Assembly (NCBI GenBank): GCA_902788315.1
Contig: CADAJS010000019.1
Span: 1 to 52,628, forward strand
Direction of reading: 5' to 3'
Length of the DNA stretch: 52,628 bases
DNA from: an uncultured Bacteroidales bacterium
GTDB lineage: Bacteria; Bacteroidota; Bacteroidia; Bacteroidales; Bacteroidaceae
The notes under the pieces were generated by a model, which saw nothing but the letters and a program-made list of their open reading frames with translations, had not been told where the DNA came from and searched no databases. The first letter of the stretch is position 1; each line of letters starts with the position of its first letter. The position numbers and the translations under genes are program-made. Positions 1-9,232 of the stretch are shown piece after piece.

Positions 1-403
1 GGCAGCCTTCTGGTCGGTGTATGCTTTCTGGGCTGTTTCAATGGACTTCTGGGCAGCCTCGATGGCTTTCTCTGCGGCGGTCACGGCAGCGGCCAGGGCT
101 TCCTTATTCTCTGTGGAGAGCTTGCCCTCGGCAATCTTCTTCGAGACGGCCTCTACGGCAGCGTTGGCCTCGGCGATGGCTTTCTCTGCGTCGCTGACGG
201 CCTTCTTCACGCCCTCGTTGTCGTATGCCTTGGCCTCGGCGCTCACTGTCAGCGCCTCGGCAGTCTTCTTCAGTTCAGCGAGCTTGGCCTCGGCGGCAGC
301 CTCTTCGTCGGCAGCCTTCTGGTCGGTGTATGCTTTCTGGGCTGTTTCAATGGACTTCTGGGCAGCCTCGATGGCTTTCTCTGCGGCGGTCACGGCAGCG
401 GCC
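1..403 (-). pseudogene. Out-of-frame continuation of the coiled-coil repeat protein, running off the left edge
   Basis: Read on the minus strand in the frame offset from the gene at 390-2087, this stretch is fully open and encodes one further complete coiled-coil repeat (AEAKAYDNEGVKKAVSDAEK, then a segment with KKIAEGKLSTENKEALAAA). It would be the natural C-terminal continuation if the 46-bp loss near 403/404 were restored. Whether the living gene is broken, phase-variable or misassembled cannot be decided here. The true C-terminus, where a sorting signal might sit, lies outside the window. Confidence 0.6.
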
Positions 404-572
404 TCGAGACGGCCTCCACGGCGGCGTTGGCCTCGGCGATGGCTTTCTCTGCGTCGCTGACGGCCTTCTTCACGCCCTCGTTATCGTATGCCTTGGCCTC
501 GGCGCTCACCTTGAGAGCCTCGGCGGCCTTCTTCAGGTCGGCCTGCTTGGCGTTGGCCGCAGCGAGTGCGGC
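1..572 (-). repeat. 309-bp tandem repeat (103 codons), second copy lacks 46 bp
   Basis: Bases 1-94 recur almost perfectly at 310-403 (offset 309), and bases from 141 onward recur from 404 (offset 263). The difference is exactly the 46 bases 95-140 missing from the second copy. 309 is a multiple of three and gives a 103-residue coiled-coil unit; 46 is not, which shifts the reading frame. Similarity fades past about 550. Confidence 0.9.
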
Positions 573-2087
573 AGCCTCCACGGCTGCATCAATCTTGGCG
601 CTGATAGCGTCGGCGGCTTTCTTCACGTCAGCCGAAACGAGTGTGGCATCCTTGTACTTGGTCTCCACCTCGGTCTTCAGTGCCGTGATCTCCTTCTGGA
701 GCGATTCGGCATCCTCGGCGCTCACCGAGGCTTTCATCTTGTCATACTTTGCCTGCAGCTCCGTCAGGATGGCGTCGGCCTCGGCCTTTGCCTTGGTATC
801 GTTTGCCTTGACGGTAATCGAGATGTCGTCCAGCGACTTCTCCGCGAAGCCCACCGTGGCGCGGATGCCCGTGAGCTTGACGACGGCCTCGCCCGTGAAC
901 GTGGCCGGGGCTGTCAGGTTCAGGGAGAAGAGGACACCCTCCTCGCCCGGGATGGAGTTCATGAAGTCGGCATACATCACGCGCTTGTTGTTGCCGGCGT
1001 TGGTCAGACGTCCGTTGACCACCTCAGCCGTCCAGCCCTCGGGCAGCACCACATCGGCCTGGAAGCCCTTGATGTCGAGTCCGGCGTTCTGCATGTCGAT
1101 GTCCACTTTGCCCGTCTTCCCGGCACCGATGACGGTCTCTGCCTGCGTGAAGGCCACGACGGGCTTGCCTGTCTCTGCTCCGCCGTTGGCGTTGACTGTC
1201 AGCGTGATGTTGGCGAGCACTTCGTCACTCATGCCTTCGCCTGCTGTGGCGTGGATGTTTTCCAGACTGATTTTGGCCGTGCCCGTGGTGAAGTTGGCAG
1301 GTGCCACCAGGTTGAGGGTGAACAGCATGCCTTCCTCGCCCGGGATGGGATTCTCTTTGTCACCGGCATAGAGGATGCGGTTGTCCTTGCCGGCATTCTT
1401 CAGACGACCGTCGGCCACGGTGGCTTTCCATCCGGCGGGCAGCTTCAGGTCGGCCTGGAAACCATAAATCTCCCGGCCCTTGTTGGTCATGTTCACCGCC
1501 ATGCTGTACGTGCCGCACGGATCCATGGTGATGGGACTCTGGGCAAAGGCAACGGAGATGTCGTTCAGCTTTGTCACCGTTGCGTTGGTCACTGTCAGGT
1601 TACCGCTGGAGGTCCTGAAGTGGGTCTTCGTCTTGTCCAGCAGGTCAGCGTCGTTCAACTTGATGCTCGACGTCACTGCTAGGCTCTCGCTGGCCTTCAC
1701 CTTGACATAAAAGAGTGGACCCTTGCCCGACGCAATCGTATTGTTGATGGAAGTGAGCGAAATCTTTCCGTTGGCAGGATTTCCCACAGCGGTGAATCCC
1801 ACGGCACGCGAGGTGTTCACCGTCACGTCCATCACGGGCTTGCCCGGCATCAGTTCCTTGGTCTCGAAGGTCAGACCTGTGGGCAGAGCGATGGCCATCG
1901 ATACGGTGCTGAAGTTGTCTTTGTCCGTGTCCAGGCAAATCGCCACCTGTTTCGTCTCGCCCGCGCTGATGCTGAAGTTCTCGATGTAGAGCTTCGTCTG
2001 GGCCAGTGCGCTACCGATGCCGCCGCTGAGAACCAGCAGCACGACAGCTACTCGCTGCATCCATGTAGATAAGTACTTGCTCTTCAT
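390..2087 (-). CDS. Secreted cohesin-like / coiled-coil protein, C-terminus lost by frameshift
   Basis: As read, 565 residues from the ATG at 2087, chosen because it starts a good signal peptide (about 1-30, ending ALAQ) after a purine-rich AAGGAAAGGA stretch; an upstream in-frame ATG at 2174 would bury the signal. Three beta-sandwich domains of about 125 residues follow (roughly 31-165, 175-300, 305-430), with motifs such as LPAGW, LPEGW and IPGEEG(M/V)LF that resemble cohesin-type modules of Bacteroidetes surface proteins. After that comes an Ala/Lys/Glu-rich coiled coil. The frame ends abruptly in VSRPLP and a stop at 390-392. Comparison with the neighbouring repeat copy shows the expected continuation is VSKKIAEGK, so this is a frameshift rather than a natural end. 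It lies downstream of the giant coiled-coil gene in the same direction. The cohesin label is by resemblance only; binding partner unknown. Confidence 0.7.
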   Translation of the reverse strand: MKSKYLSTWMQRVAVVLLVLSGGIGSALAQTKLYIENFSISAGETKQVAICLDTDKDNFSTVSMAIALPTGLTFETKELMPGKPVMDVTVNTSRAVGFTAVGNPANGKISLTSINNTIASGKGPLFYVKVKASESLAVTSSIKLNDADLLDKTKTHFRTSSGNLTVTNATVTKLNDISVAFAQSPITMDPCGTYSMAVNMTNKGREIYGFQADLKLPAGWKATVADGRLKNAGKDNRILYAGDKENPIPGEEGMLFTLNLVAPANFTTGTAKISLENIHATAGEGMSDEVLANITLTVNANGGAETGKPVVAFTQAETVIGAGKTGKVDIDMQNAGLDIKGFQADVVLPEGWTAEVVNGRLTNAGNNKRVMYADFMNSIPGEEGVLFSLNLTAPATFTGEAVVKLTGIRATVGFAEKSLDDISITVKANDTKAKAEADAILTELQAKYDKMKASVSAEDAESLQKEITALKTEVETKYKDATLVSADVKKAADAISAKIDAAVEAAALAAANAKQADLKKAAEALKVSAEAKAYDNEGVKKAVSDAEKAIAEANAAVEAVSRPLP

Positions 2088-2133
2088 ATTTGTCCTTTCC
2101 TTGTTAATACGGTTTATTCTTCCTTTTAATAAA

Positions 2134-2167
2134 GTGTACGCGGCTCCCGCGTGGGAGCCACGCACAC
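2134..2167 (-). terminator. GC-rich hairpin between the two coiled-coil genes
   Basis: An imperfect inverted repeat has a perfect 7-bp inner stem GGCTCCC/GGGAGCC around a GCGT loop and outer GTGT/ACAC pairs. On the minus strand it is followed by CTTTATTAAAA, a weak T-rich tail. It sits 37 bases after the stop of the giant gene and about 47 bases before the start of the cohesin-like gene, so it may terminate or attenuate transcription between them. Confidence 0.5.
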
Positions 2168-2203
2168 TTACCATTCATGAGAAACAAATGTTGCAGAGTT
2201 ATA

Positions 2204-5200
2204 TCACTTCTTGAGCACCTTCTGCGTGGTACCGTCGGCATTGCGGATGATGTTGATGCCCTTTCTCAGGGAGTCCATCATGGCGCCGCCGATGTTGTAA
2301 ACGCGCTTGCTGGCGCCCTCCAGTGCGTTGGAGATCATCTGGCGGATACCCGTCGTGACGCTTCCGTTCTGGAGATTAGCCTCGTTGAACTGCGTGTCGG
2401 TGAAGAGTGCCTCGGTCAGTACCACCTCGCCCTGCAGGTTCTCGATGTCCACGTAGAGCACGGCTCCCTCACTGCCAGTGAACGGCTTGTCGTTCTCGGA
2501 GATGGTCATGAAGCGTACGTTGCCCTCCATGGCCTCCGAGTGCATCAGCCATCCGCTCACTACGCGGTCGCCCATGTGTTGGCCCACCACCTTGGCGCCC
2601 TCAGGCAGCTGCATGGCAATCTGGAAGGCGCGGAACGGTGTCTCGCCCGTCAGACTGACTGCAATGCGGGTGATGTTGCCCTCGGTGGCTACGGTCTCCA
2701 TCGTCACGGCGTCGCTGCCGCTCGTCGTCTGACCGAAGCTGCGCACAGCGGCCGAGGCGTCGGGCCATTCGTTGAATGCCCAGAAGTACTGCAGCCAAAT
2801 GATGTCCGTCACCGTGACGCTTCCGTCGCCGTTCACGTCGCAGCGGTCCAGATCGGCAGCCTGGCCGTTAGCAACAATCTCGGTCAGTTTCTGGATGTCG
2901 TCCACGCTGATGTCGTCGTTGCCCTGTACATGACCCCGGATGTCACCCACGAGCGACATTTCCTTGATCTTCGTCTTCAGATCATCCACGGATTTGTCAA
3001 ATGCTTCGCGACTCTTTTCCAACGATCGGATGACGCCGTCGTTCTCGATGTCGTCCCTTCCTGTAACCGGATTATACGTATAGTATACATTGGCTTCACG
3101 TTGGCCCTCAGCCGTAGTCTTATAGGCGGCAATGGCAGTCGTGATGGCGCTCTTCTTGCTGTTCAGGGCCTTCTGGTCGGTGCTGGTATAGTTCTCAGGA
3201 TTCCAGGTGATGGCGGCCAGCTCTGCCTGCATGGCTGTGATAGCCTCCGAGATATAAGCATCCTTGGCCAGTGCGATGATGTCAGCGCAGTTGGAAGCCA
3301 CGCTGTTCAGTGCCGTGTTCACTTGCGTCCGGGCTTCGTTGGCGATAGCCTGCTTGTCGGCTGTCTTGTCTTTGCCCTCAGCCTTAGCCTGTGCGGCTTC
3401 GAGAATGCTCTGTGCGTTGGCCGTCTGCTCCTCCAGCTTGCTCACCTTGTTGGCGTACTTGCTGCCTGAACCGTATGTACCCAGTTCCTTATTCATGGCT
3501 GCAATCTGGGCATTTGCAGTACTAATTCGGTTTGAAATATTCGCCCATGTGTTGCCAAGTATCCTCTGTGCATTGGCTTCCGCTGCGGCGTCGGCATCGT
3601 TCTGCACGCCCTGTGCCTTCACCTTCAGGTCGGCAATGGCTTTGTCGATGTCTTTAATCTTTGCATCCGCATTGGCCTTGTATGCCTTCATGTTGGCGGC
3701 GTTGTCCGTGATGTAGCTGCCGAGTTCGTTGATTGCGGTCTGGATGGCTGCCTTGTCGCTGCTGAGGCTGCTCATGTCAGCGGTGAAGCCCTCGTAGGCA
3801 TTGTTCAAAGCATCCTGTACTCGAGATTTCTCGGTGTTCAGGTCGCTTACGATGCTGGCGTTCACATTTGTCTCGTTGGCCGTCTGCATCTTGGCGATGA
3901 CGTCGTTCAGCGCGGTCTCGATGTTCTTGAGCGTGGTCAGTGCATCGGTCTTGCTCACGTAGTCCTTGTTGTCTTTGGGAAGGGCCACCTTCTTCTGGAT
4001 GTCCTCCAATGCCTTTGTCTGGCTGTCGATGATGCCCTTCTCAGCTGTGGCGTCGTTGCTGGCCTTGTAGGTGATGTACTCATTCTTGGCAGTGTTCAGC
4101 AGACCGTTCTCCAGTGCGCTGACTTCCTTGTCAAAGAGTTGTTCATAGACGGCTGCCACTTCCTTCGTGATGCTTTCTGCCTGAGCCTTCCACTCCTCGG
4201 CATTGCTGGGATTAACTCCGGTCGTAGGATATCCGGCCAGCTTCGTCTTGATGGCGTCGAGCGTGGGTTTCACGTCGATGCCGGCCACGTAGTCGTCATA
4301 GTCGGCGTAAGCCTGGTCGAGGGCAGCCTGGGCAGCAGCGATAGCCGTGCATGTCTCGTTCACGGCCTTGTTGTTCTCGGCGTTCTGGTCGGCCTTCGTC
4401 TTCAGTTCCTTCAGTGTGGTCTTGTCATCTGCGAATTCGTCAACAAGATACTGCTTGGCCAAGATAATTCCTCTCTCGGCATCGTAGATAAGCTTATTGA
4501 TTCTATTGTAGGCGTTGCGATCCTCACTTGTCGGCAGATAGTTGTAAACCACTGCATCGCGCAGCGCCTTCAGTGCCTTCAGTGCCTGAGCCTGCTCGGC
4601 GTTCGTGATGGACACCTCGATGCCAGTGGACCCGTTCTCGGCGGCGAGCAATGACTTGTCAAGAGCCTTCACGTCATCGGCTGCCTTGGCGTCGTTGATG
4701 TTCTTCAGCATGCCGTCGATGGTGCCGTAGATGGCCGTCATCTCTGCATCGGTGAGATTCTTGTCGGTTGCGCTGAACGTTTTCACCTTGGCCTTCGATG
4801 CGTTGATGGCCTTGGTGTACTTATCGATGCTGGCCACGACATTGGCGTCGGAGTTGTCCTTGATCTTCTCGACGAAAGTCGTCTGCAGGCCCTTGAGCTG
4901 GCTGACGAGTGCCTCAAACTTGGCCTTGTGGCTCTCCTCGGCGTCAAAGTGAGTGGGCGATACGGTCTTGCCATACTCGTCGTCGGCAGCCTTCTGATAG
5001 CCATTGGCTGTCTCCTCGAACGTGTAGAGGAAGTCAATCAGTGCGTCGTACTCCGTCTTTGCCTGCTCGATGGCTGACTTCATCTCCTGGCTCTGCAGGT
5101 TGTTGTAGCCGTTCATGTCGCTGGCCACGCTCTGGTAAGCCTCTGTGGCAGCCTTGTGTGCGGCGGTGATTGCGTCGTAGATGGCCTTGTTGTCCTTGGC

Positions 5201-8200
5201 CACCTGGGCGTTGTAGTTCACCTCGTTCGTGCACTGCTCCAGATAGTTGTTGATTTCGCTGCGAAGCGTGGTATTCTTTCCGTTTGCTGTTGCCGCACTG
5301 TTGTACTTACCGTTCTTGTAGTCATCCTCGATGGTATTGCCCAGCTGGGTAATTTTGTCATAGAAGGCACGCAGGGTAGTCAGCTGGTCGGCCTGTACGG
5401 AAGAGGCGTAGTCGCTCTTCTCAAGTTCGGCGATGGCCTCCGTGAGTCCGTACCACTGTTCCTTGTCGGTCTTCTTGTGGTCGCGGGTCAGCGCTAGTGC
5501 TTTCTTTTCGGCATTGAAGTATTCGAGGTTGGCCTTAGCCTTGGCTGCCATGCCCTCGACGTTCCCCTTGATGGCGGCAATCTTGTTGCCATAGCTCGAA
5601 ACCTCGGCAGCGGTGATGTCCTTGTCGGCCTCGATGTCTGCCTTCAGTTTGTTGAAGTCGAAGGTGTATTGGCCAGCCTTGGCCGTGCCGGTGAGTAACT
5701 GATAATAGTATCCGCTCTCGTTGGGGTCGTTCTTCAGCGTGTTCGTCTTTGCGGCTGCGAAGTCGATGGCTGCGAGCTGTCCCTCAAGGTCGTTCATGCG
5801 CTGCGCCTGGGTGACGGGCGTGTTGGTGGCTGTCTTCAGATCCTCGATGATGCCCTGGTACTTGGTCACCTCGGCTGCGTCGAGTACTTCGTTCTTTAGC
5901 GCACTTTCGATGAAGCTTAGGATGTTGTCCTTGGTGTAGGATACCTTCTTGTCACCCTCGGTGCGCTCCACCTTGACGGTGTTCACGTTGGCCTTGAAGA
6001 TGTTCTTCTGGGCGTCGGTGAGCTTGGCGAGGTCCTTGATGGCATTCTCCTGCTCGACCACCTTCTTCTTCAGTCCGAAGACGGTGGAGGCGCTGGAGGC
6101 ATCGTCCTTGGTGCCGTTCAGCGTATTGTAGCGGCCCTGGAAGGTGGCATATTCGATCTTGTACTTGTCTGCATTTGCCTCGGCAACGGCCATATCAGTG
6201 GACAGGCCGGTGACGATGTCATACTGAGTCGTGACGTCGGCCTTCGTGGCATCGGCGTTGGCAGCTGTCTCCTTGGCGGTGTTGATCTTCTTCGTGATGG
6301 CATCAATCTCCGTCTGCAGTTTCCCGCCCGTCACGTTGCCAATCACTTTCTTCTCGTCGATGAGCTTCTGGAGTAAGGCGACGCGAGCTTCCAGGTCGGC
6401 CGCTTTGGCGTTGATGGACGACTTAATACCTGCAATCTCCTGCGCCGTGACCTGTGCCTTGAACGCTTCCTCGTCAGTCTTATAGTTGGCCTTGATGGCG
6501 TTCATAGTCTCGATTTCGTTCTTCAGCACGTTGGCGGGCGTCTCGGCCACGCTGTTCAGGTAGCCCAGGATGTTGCCCGTCTTGTCCTTGGCGCTGGGAT
6601 CATATTGTGCCGTCTTGCCTATGGCGGTATTCAGGTTGTTCTTCCACGTCGTGATGGCACCGTCAATCGTCGTGTTGATGACCTTGTTATAAGGAGTGCG
6701 TGCCTTGATAGCCTCGTTGGTGGTCACCTGGTTGGTCCATATCTCAAGTTTGCTGAGGTCCACCTTCGGCTCCTTGGCGGGATCGTTGAGGGCATCCTTC
6801 AGGTCGGTGGCTGCCTTGATCTGCGCCTTGATGGTGGCATAGCTGTCGGTGGCCGCATTGGCATTGTTCTTCAGAGCGTTGGTGGCTTCGTCGATGGCGG
6901 TAAGTGCATTCACGTACTCCTTCTCCTTGTCGTTCTTGTAGGCCGTAGCGTTGGTCTTCTTGGCGTCCACTTTTGCAGTGATGGCCGAAATCTGGTCGTT
7001 GATGGCCGTGATGGTGGAGGCCCAGATGGTGGTGGGCTTGAACTCGCCCTCGGCCAGTTTCTTGGTGTCCTTGGCATACTTGTCAATGTCCGTCTTGACC
7101 GTAGTGAGTGCCTTTGTCTTGGCGGCGATGTCGGCCTTCATGGACTGATAGTCGCCATAGATGCCTGCCTGCTTCGAGTATTCGTTCTTGGCATCGGTGA
7201 TGGCCTTAATCTTGGCGTTCAGGTTCTCCGTGGAGAGGTTGGCGACTGTGGCCTTTGTGTCGTTGTTCTGAATGAAGGCGAGCATCTCGGCCACGGCCTC
7301 GTCCACTTTTGCCTTGTAGCTTGTCAGGAAGTCGGCAGCGCCCTTGGTCTTTTCGTCGGCAGCGGTTTTCTCTACATTATATTTATCGTAGGCACCAGTC
7401 ACCGTGTCCTTGTATCCGTTGAACTCGCTCACGATACGCGTGATACTTTCCTTGAACTCCTTGATCTTCTGCGTCAGGTCATCATTCTGTGCCTTAGCCT
7501 CGATCTTTCCATATGCTGTCTGGATGGCTTCCTTCACGGGAGTGTATGCCGTGTTGCCTGAAGCCACGAGTGCGTTCAACTCGGCAAGCAGTTCCTTCTT
7601 GAGGTCAGCATAGTTGGCCGTGTAGGCCCCTTCGATAATCTTCAGCGTTTCGGCATAGTAGCTGTCTGTATTGCCATACACGGCAGCCAACGCCTTATCG
7701 AGGTTGGTCTTCGTGGTCTCGTTGTCTTTTTTGACGCTTTCCCGAGCCTCCACTTGTGTCTTGTATGCCTCGGCAGCCTTCTTGAGAGCCTCGTGGTTGT
7801 CCACGGTGGGTTCGCTGTTCCAGGTGGTCAGTGCCTTGGTGGCAGCATTCTTGGCGTTTGTCAGGTCCTTGGTTTGATAGTTGGGCGTTCCGGCCAGGTC
7901 GCTGTAGCGCGCGTTCAACTTGTCGAGCACGCCGTTGCCTCCACCTAGATAATACTTGTACTCGTCGGCCTTCGTTTTGTCGAACGCATTGCCAATCTCT
8001 GTGTAAAGTGCCAGGCCGGTGACGCTGGACTGGTCGGCATAGAGGGCCTGGAGTCCGTCGGTGTTTGCTGCATAGAACTTATAGTCTGCGTTGGCGATGG
8101 CCGTGATACGGTCATAGAGGCTGCTGTACGTGCGGATGTCGGCCTCGGCCTCCTCGTACTGATAGGTGGCCAGTGCAGTGCTCAGCTTGTTGTACTCAAT

Positions 8201-8608
8201 CAACAACTTGCTGGCTACGGCACTGAAGTCGAAGTCGAGGTTGACCTTTGCGCCGTCGGCCACAAAGTCAGATGCTACGCCTGCCTCGCTCTTGAACTCC
8301 ACGGTGACGTCGCCGGCGGATGTCACGGTGAAGTCGAGTGCGACGGTCTGCCCCACGGTGAAATCCTTTTTTGCCAGTTCTGTGGTGCCCTGCTTGATGG
8401 TCACGGTTGCCTTCTTGCCGGCGGTGCCCGTTGTTGCCGAAGTAATCAGTGAATACTTTCCGGGCACGAGTCCCTTGGCCTCTTTCGATACGGCAACGCC
8501 GTCCTTCGTGGCGGTCACCTTGCCAAACGAGATGGCTTCGGTCTGGGCATTCACCAGAATGGGGAATGCAGCCAGTGCAGCTACTGAGTAAACAAATTCT
8601 GTCCTCAT
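2204..8608 (-). CDS. Giant secreted coiled-coil protein with dockerin, cohesin-like domain and T9SS sorting signal
   Basis: 2134 residues. It starts with a signal peptide (MRTEFVYSVAALAAFPILVNA, cleavage before Q). Residues 30-130 form a small beta-rich domain. About 150-1880 is almost continuous helical coiled coil rich in Ala, Lys, Asp and Thr, without obvious tandem repeats. Around 1887-1946 lies a dockerin type I-like pair of calcium loops: a degenerate first loop (DDISVDDIQ) and a canonical second loop (DVNGDGSVTVTDI). A cohesin-like beta domain follows (about 1960-2085, LPEGAK motif). The last ~28 residues (RVYNIGG, then KGINIIRNADGTTQKVLKK) resemble a type A type IX secretion sorting signal. 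Together this suggests an outer-surface fibre or scaffold. It lies between a LytTR regulator and another cohesin-like gene on the same strand. Binding partner and function are not known. Confidence 0.85.
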   Translation of the reverse strand: MRTEFVYSVAALAAFPILVNAQTEAISFGKVTATKDGVAVSKEAKGLVPGKYSLITSATTGTAGKKATVTIKQGTTELAKKDFTVGQTVALDFTVTSAGDVTVEFKSEAGVASDFVADGAKVNLDFDFSAVASKLLIEYNKLSTALATYQYEEAEADIRTYSSLYDRITAIANADYKFYAANTDGLQALYADQSSVTGLALYTEIGNAFDKTKADEYKYYLGGGNGVLDKLNARYSDLAGTPNYQTKDLTNAKNAATKALTTWNSEPTVDNHEALKKAAEAYKTQVEARESVKKDNETTKTNLDKALAAVYGNTDSYYAETLKIIEGAYTANYADLKKELLAELNALVASGNTAYTPVKEAIQTAYGKIEAKAQNDDLTQKIKEFKESITRIVSEFNGYKDTVTGAYDKYNVEKTAADEKTKGAADFLTSYKAKVDEAVAEMLAFIQNNDTKATVANLSTENLNAKIKAITDAKNEYSKQAGIYGDYQSMKADIAAKTKALTTVKTDIDKYAKDTKKLAEGEFKPTTIWASTITAINDQISAITAKVDAKKTNATAYKNDKEKEYVNALTAIDEATNALKNNANAATDSYATIKAQIKAATDLKDALNDPAKEPKVDLSKLEIWTNQVTTNEAIKARTPYNKVINTTIDGAITTWKNNLNTAIGKTAQYDPSAKDKTGNILGYLNSVAETPANVLKNEIETMNAIKANYKTDEEAFKAQVTAQEIAGIKSSINAKAADLEARVALLQKLIDEKKVIGNVTGGKLQTEIDAITKKINTAKETAANADATKADVTTQYDIVTGLSTDMAVAEANADKYKIEYATFQGRYNTLNGTKDDASSASTVFGLKKKVVEQENAIKDLAKLTDAQKNIFKANVNTVKVERTEGDKKVSYTKDNILSFIESALKNEVLDAAEVTKYQGIIEDLKTATNTPVTQAQRMNDLEGQLAAIDFAAAKTNTLKNDPNESGYYYQLLTGTAKAGQYTFDFNKLKADIEADKDITAAEVSSYGNKIAAIKGNVEGMAAKAKANLEYFNAEKKALALTRDHKKTDKEQWYGLTEAIAELEKSDYASSVQADQLTTLRAFYDKITQLGNTIEDDYKNGKYNSAATANGKNTTLRSEINNYLEQCTNEVNYNAQVAKDNKAIYDAITAAHKAATEAYQSVASDMNGYNNLQSQEMKSAIEQAKTEYDALIDFLYTFEETANGYQKAADDEYGKTVSPTHFDAEESHKAKFEALVSQLKGLQTTFVEKIKDNSDANVVASIDKYTKAINASKAKVKTFSATDKNLTDAEMTAIYGTIDGMLKNINDAKAADDVKALDKSLLAAENGSTGIEVSITNAEQAQALKALKALRDAVVYNYLPTSEDRNAYNRINKLIYDAERGIILAKQYLVDEFADDKTTLKELKTKADQNAENNKAVNETCTAIAAAQAALDQAYADYDDYVAGIDVKPTLDAIKTKLAGYPTTGVNPSNAEEWKAQAESITKEVAAVYEQLFDKEVSALENGLLNTAKNEYITYKASNDATAEKGIIDSQTKALEDIQKKVALPKDNKDYVSKTDALTTLKNIETALNDVIAKMQTANETNVNASIVSDLNTEKSRVQDALNNAYEGFTADMSSLSSDKAAIQTAINELGSYITDNAANMKAYKANADAKIKDIDKAIADLKVKAQGVQNDADAAAEANAQRILGNTWANISNRISTANAQIAAMNKELGTYGSGSKYANKVSKLEEQTANAQSILEAAQAKAEGKDKTADKQAIANEARTQVNTALNSVASNCADIIALAKDAYISEAITAMQAELAAITWNPENYTSTDQKALNSKKSAITTAIAAYKTTAEGQREANVYYTYNPVTGRDDIENDGVIRSLEKSREAFDKSVDDLKTKIKEMSLVGDIRGHVQGNDDISVDDIQKLTEIVANGQAADLDRCDVNGDGSVTVTDIIWLQYFWAFNEWPDASAAVRSFGQTTSGSDAVTMETVATEGNITRIAVSLTGETPFRAFQIAMQLPEGAKVVGQHMGDRVVSGWLMHSEAMEGNVRFMTISENDKPFTGSEGAVLYVDIENLQGEVVLTEALFTDTQFNEANLQNGSVTTGIRQMISNALEGASKRVYNIGGAMMDSLRKGINIIRNADGTTQKVLKK

Positions 8609-8818
8609 AGTCTTTTTGTTTTAATGTAATTAATAACTTTTGTTTTTTTTCGTTCTTTTCCTATTGTCAGTTCTTGGTTCTCTCGTTCTTGTTTTGAGCA
8701 GCCGCAGCATGACGCGGAGCCCTGAGCGGGCTGTGCGGCGTACATTTCGGGGGCAAAGTAATAAAAAGGAAAAAAGGTGGCGAAACATTTTAAGTGGGCG
8801 ATTCGTGAACCCCGCCAT

Positions 8819-9232
8819 TTATTTCGTGAAAAACGCAACGCCCTCGTTCTGGACGTCGCTGATGAGGTCGCGGAGGATGTTTTTCGGTATGTGGAGGCAT
8901 ACGGTGCCTGCGGTGTTGTCTGAGAGGAAGAGTTGTTCCTTCATGGTGTTGATGCGGCAGATGCGTCGGAGGTTCACGATGTACTTCCTCCCGAGGCGCC
9001 TAAGCGAGGCAGCCTCGAGGTAGCTCTCGGCCAATGCCTGTTCGATTTTTGAGAGTCCGTAGGGCACCATCATGTGCCCGCCCGACGCATAGTGGATGTG
9101 GGCGTAATGGTCGTCGGCCTGCATGTAGAGAACTTGTGAGAGGTCGATGACATAGACCTCGTCGTGGGCCATCAGGCAAAGTTGCTGCTGCATCATGGGT
9201 GGATGAATGTGGGACGTAGCCCGGTGAAACAT
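8819..9232 (-). CDS. LytTR-family DNA-binding regulator without a receiver domain
   Basis: 137 residues forming little more than a LytTR DNA-binding domain: DEVYVIDLSQVLYMQADDHY near residues 24-43, SLRRLGRKYIVNLRRICRIN in the middle, and an IPKN segment near the end, all matching the family pattern seen in AgrA/LytR-type response regulators. There is no response-regulator receiver or membrane segment upstream, so it is an orphan domain, perhaps controlled by its own level or by a partner elsewhere. It reads toward the giant coiled-coil gene, whose start is 210 bases downstream, and is the most likely local regulator of that pair. The ATG at 9232 may not be the true start; MMQQQL further in is an alternative. 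Confidence 0.8.
   Translation of the reverse strand: MFHRATSHIHPPMMQQQLCLMAHDEVYVIDLSQVLYMQADDHYAHIHYASGGHMMVPYGLSKIEQALAESYLEAASLRRLGRKYIVNLRRICRINTMKEQLFLSDNTAGTVCLHIPKNILRDLISDVQNEGVAFFTK

Noticed and set aside
225..1682. Long plus-strand open frame (485 codons) opposite the cohesin-like gene
   Set aside because: It is the GC-rich shadow of the minus-strand coding sequence; it has no family similarity or start signals, and the minus frame has a signal peptide and domains.
2177..3469. Plus-strand open frame (430 codons) opposite the dockerin end of the giant gene
   Set aside because: Low-complexity His/Leu/Val text mirroring the minus-strand gene; no recognisable domain.
2204..8608. SMC- or Rad50-like ATPase
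   Set aside because: Coiled coil only; no Walker motifs, and the protein has a signal peptide and a sorting tail.
8754..8761. Promoter -7 box for the giant coiled-coil gene (TTACTTTG)
   Set aside because: The second base departs from TAnnTTTG and there is no -33 element, so cotranscription with LytTR is equally likely.
8605..8838. 77-residue minus-strand frame between LytTR and the giant gene
   Set aside because: It overlaps both neighbours' ends, has no signal or domain and spans A-rich intergenic sequence.
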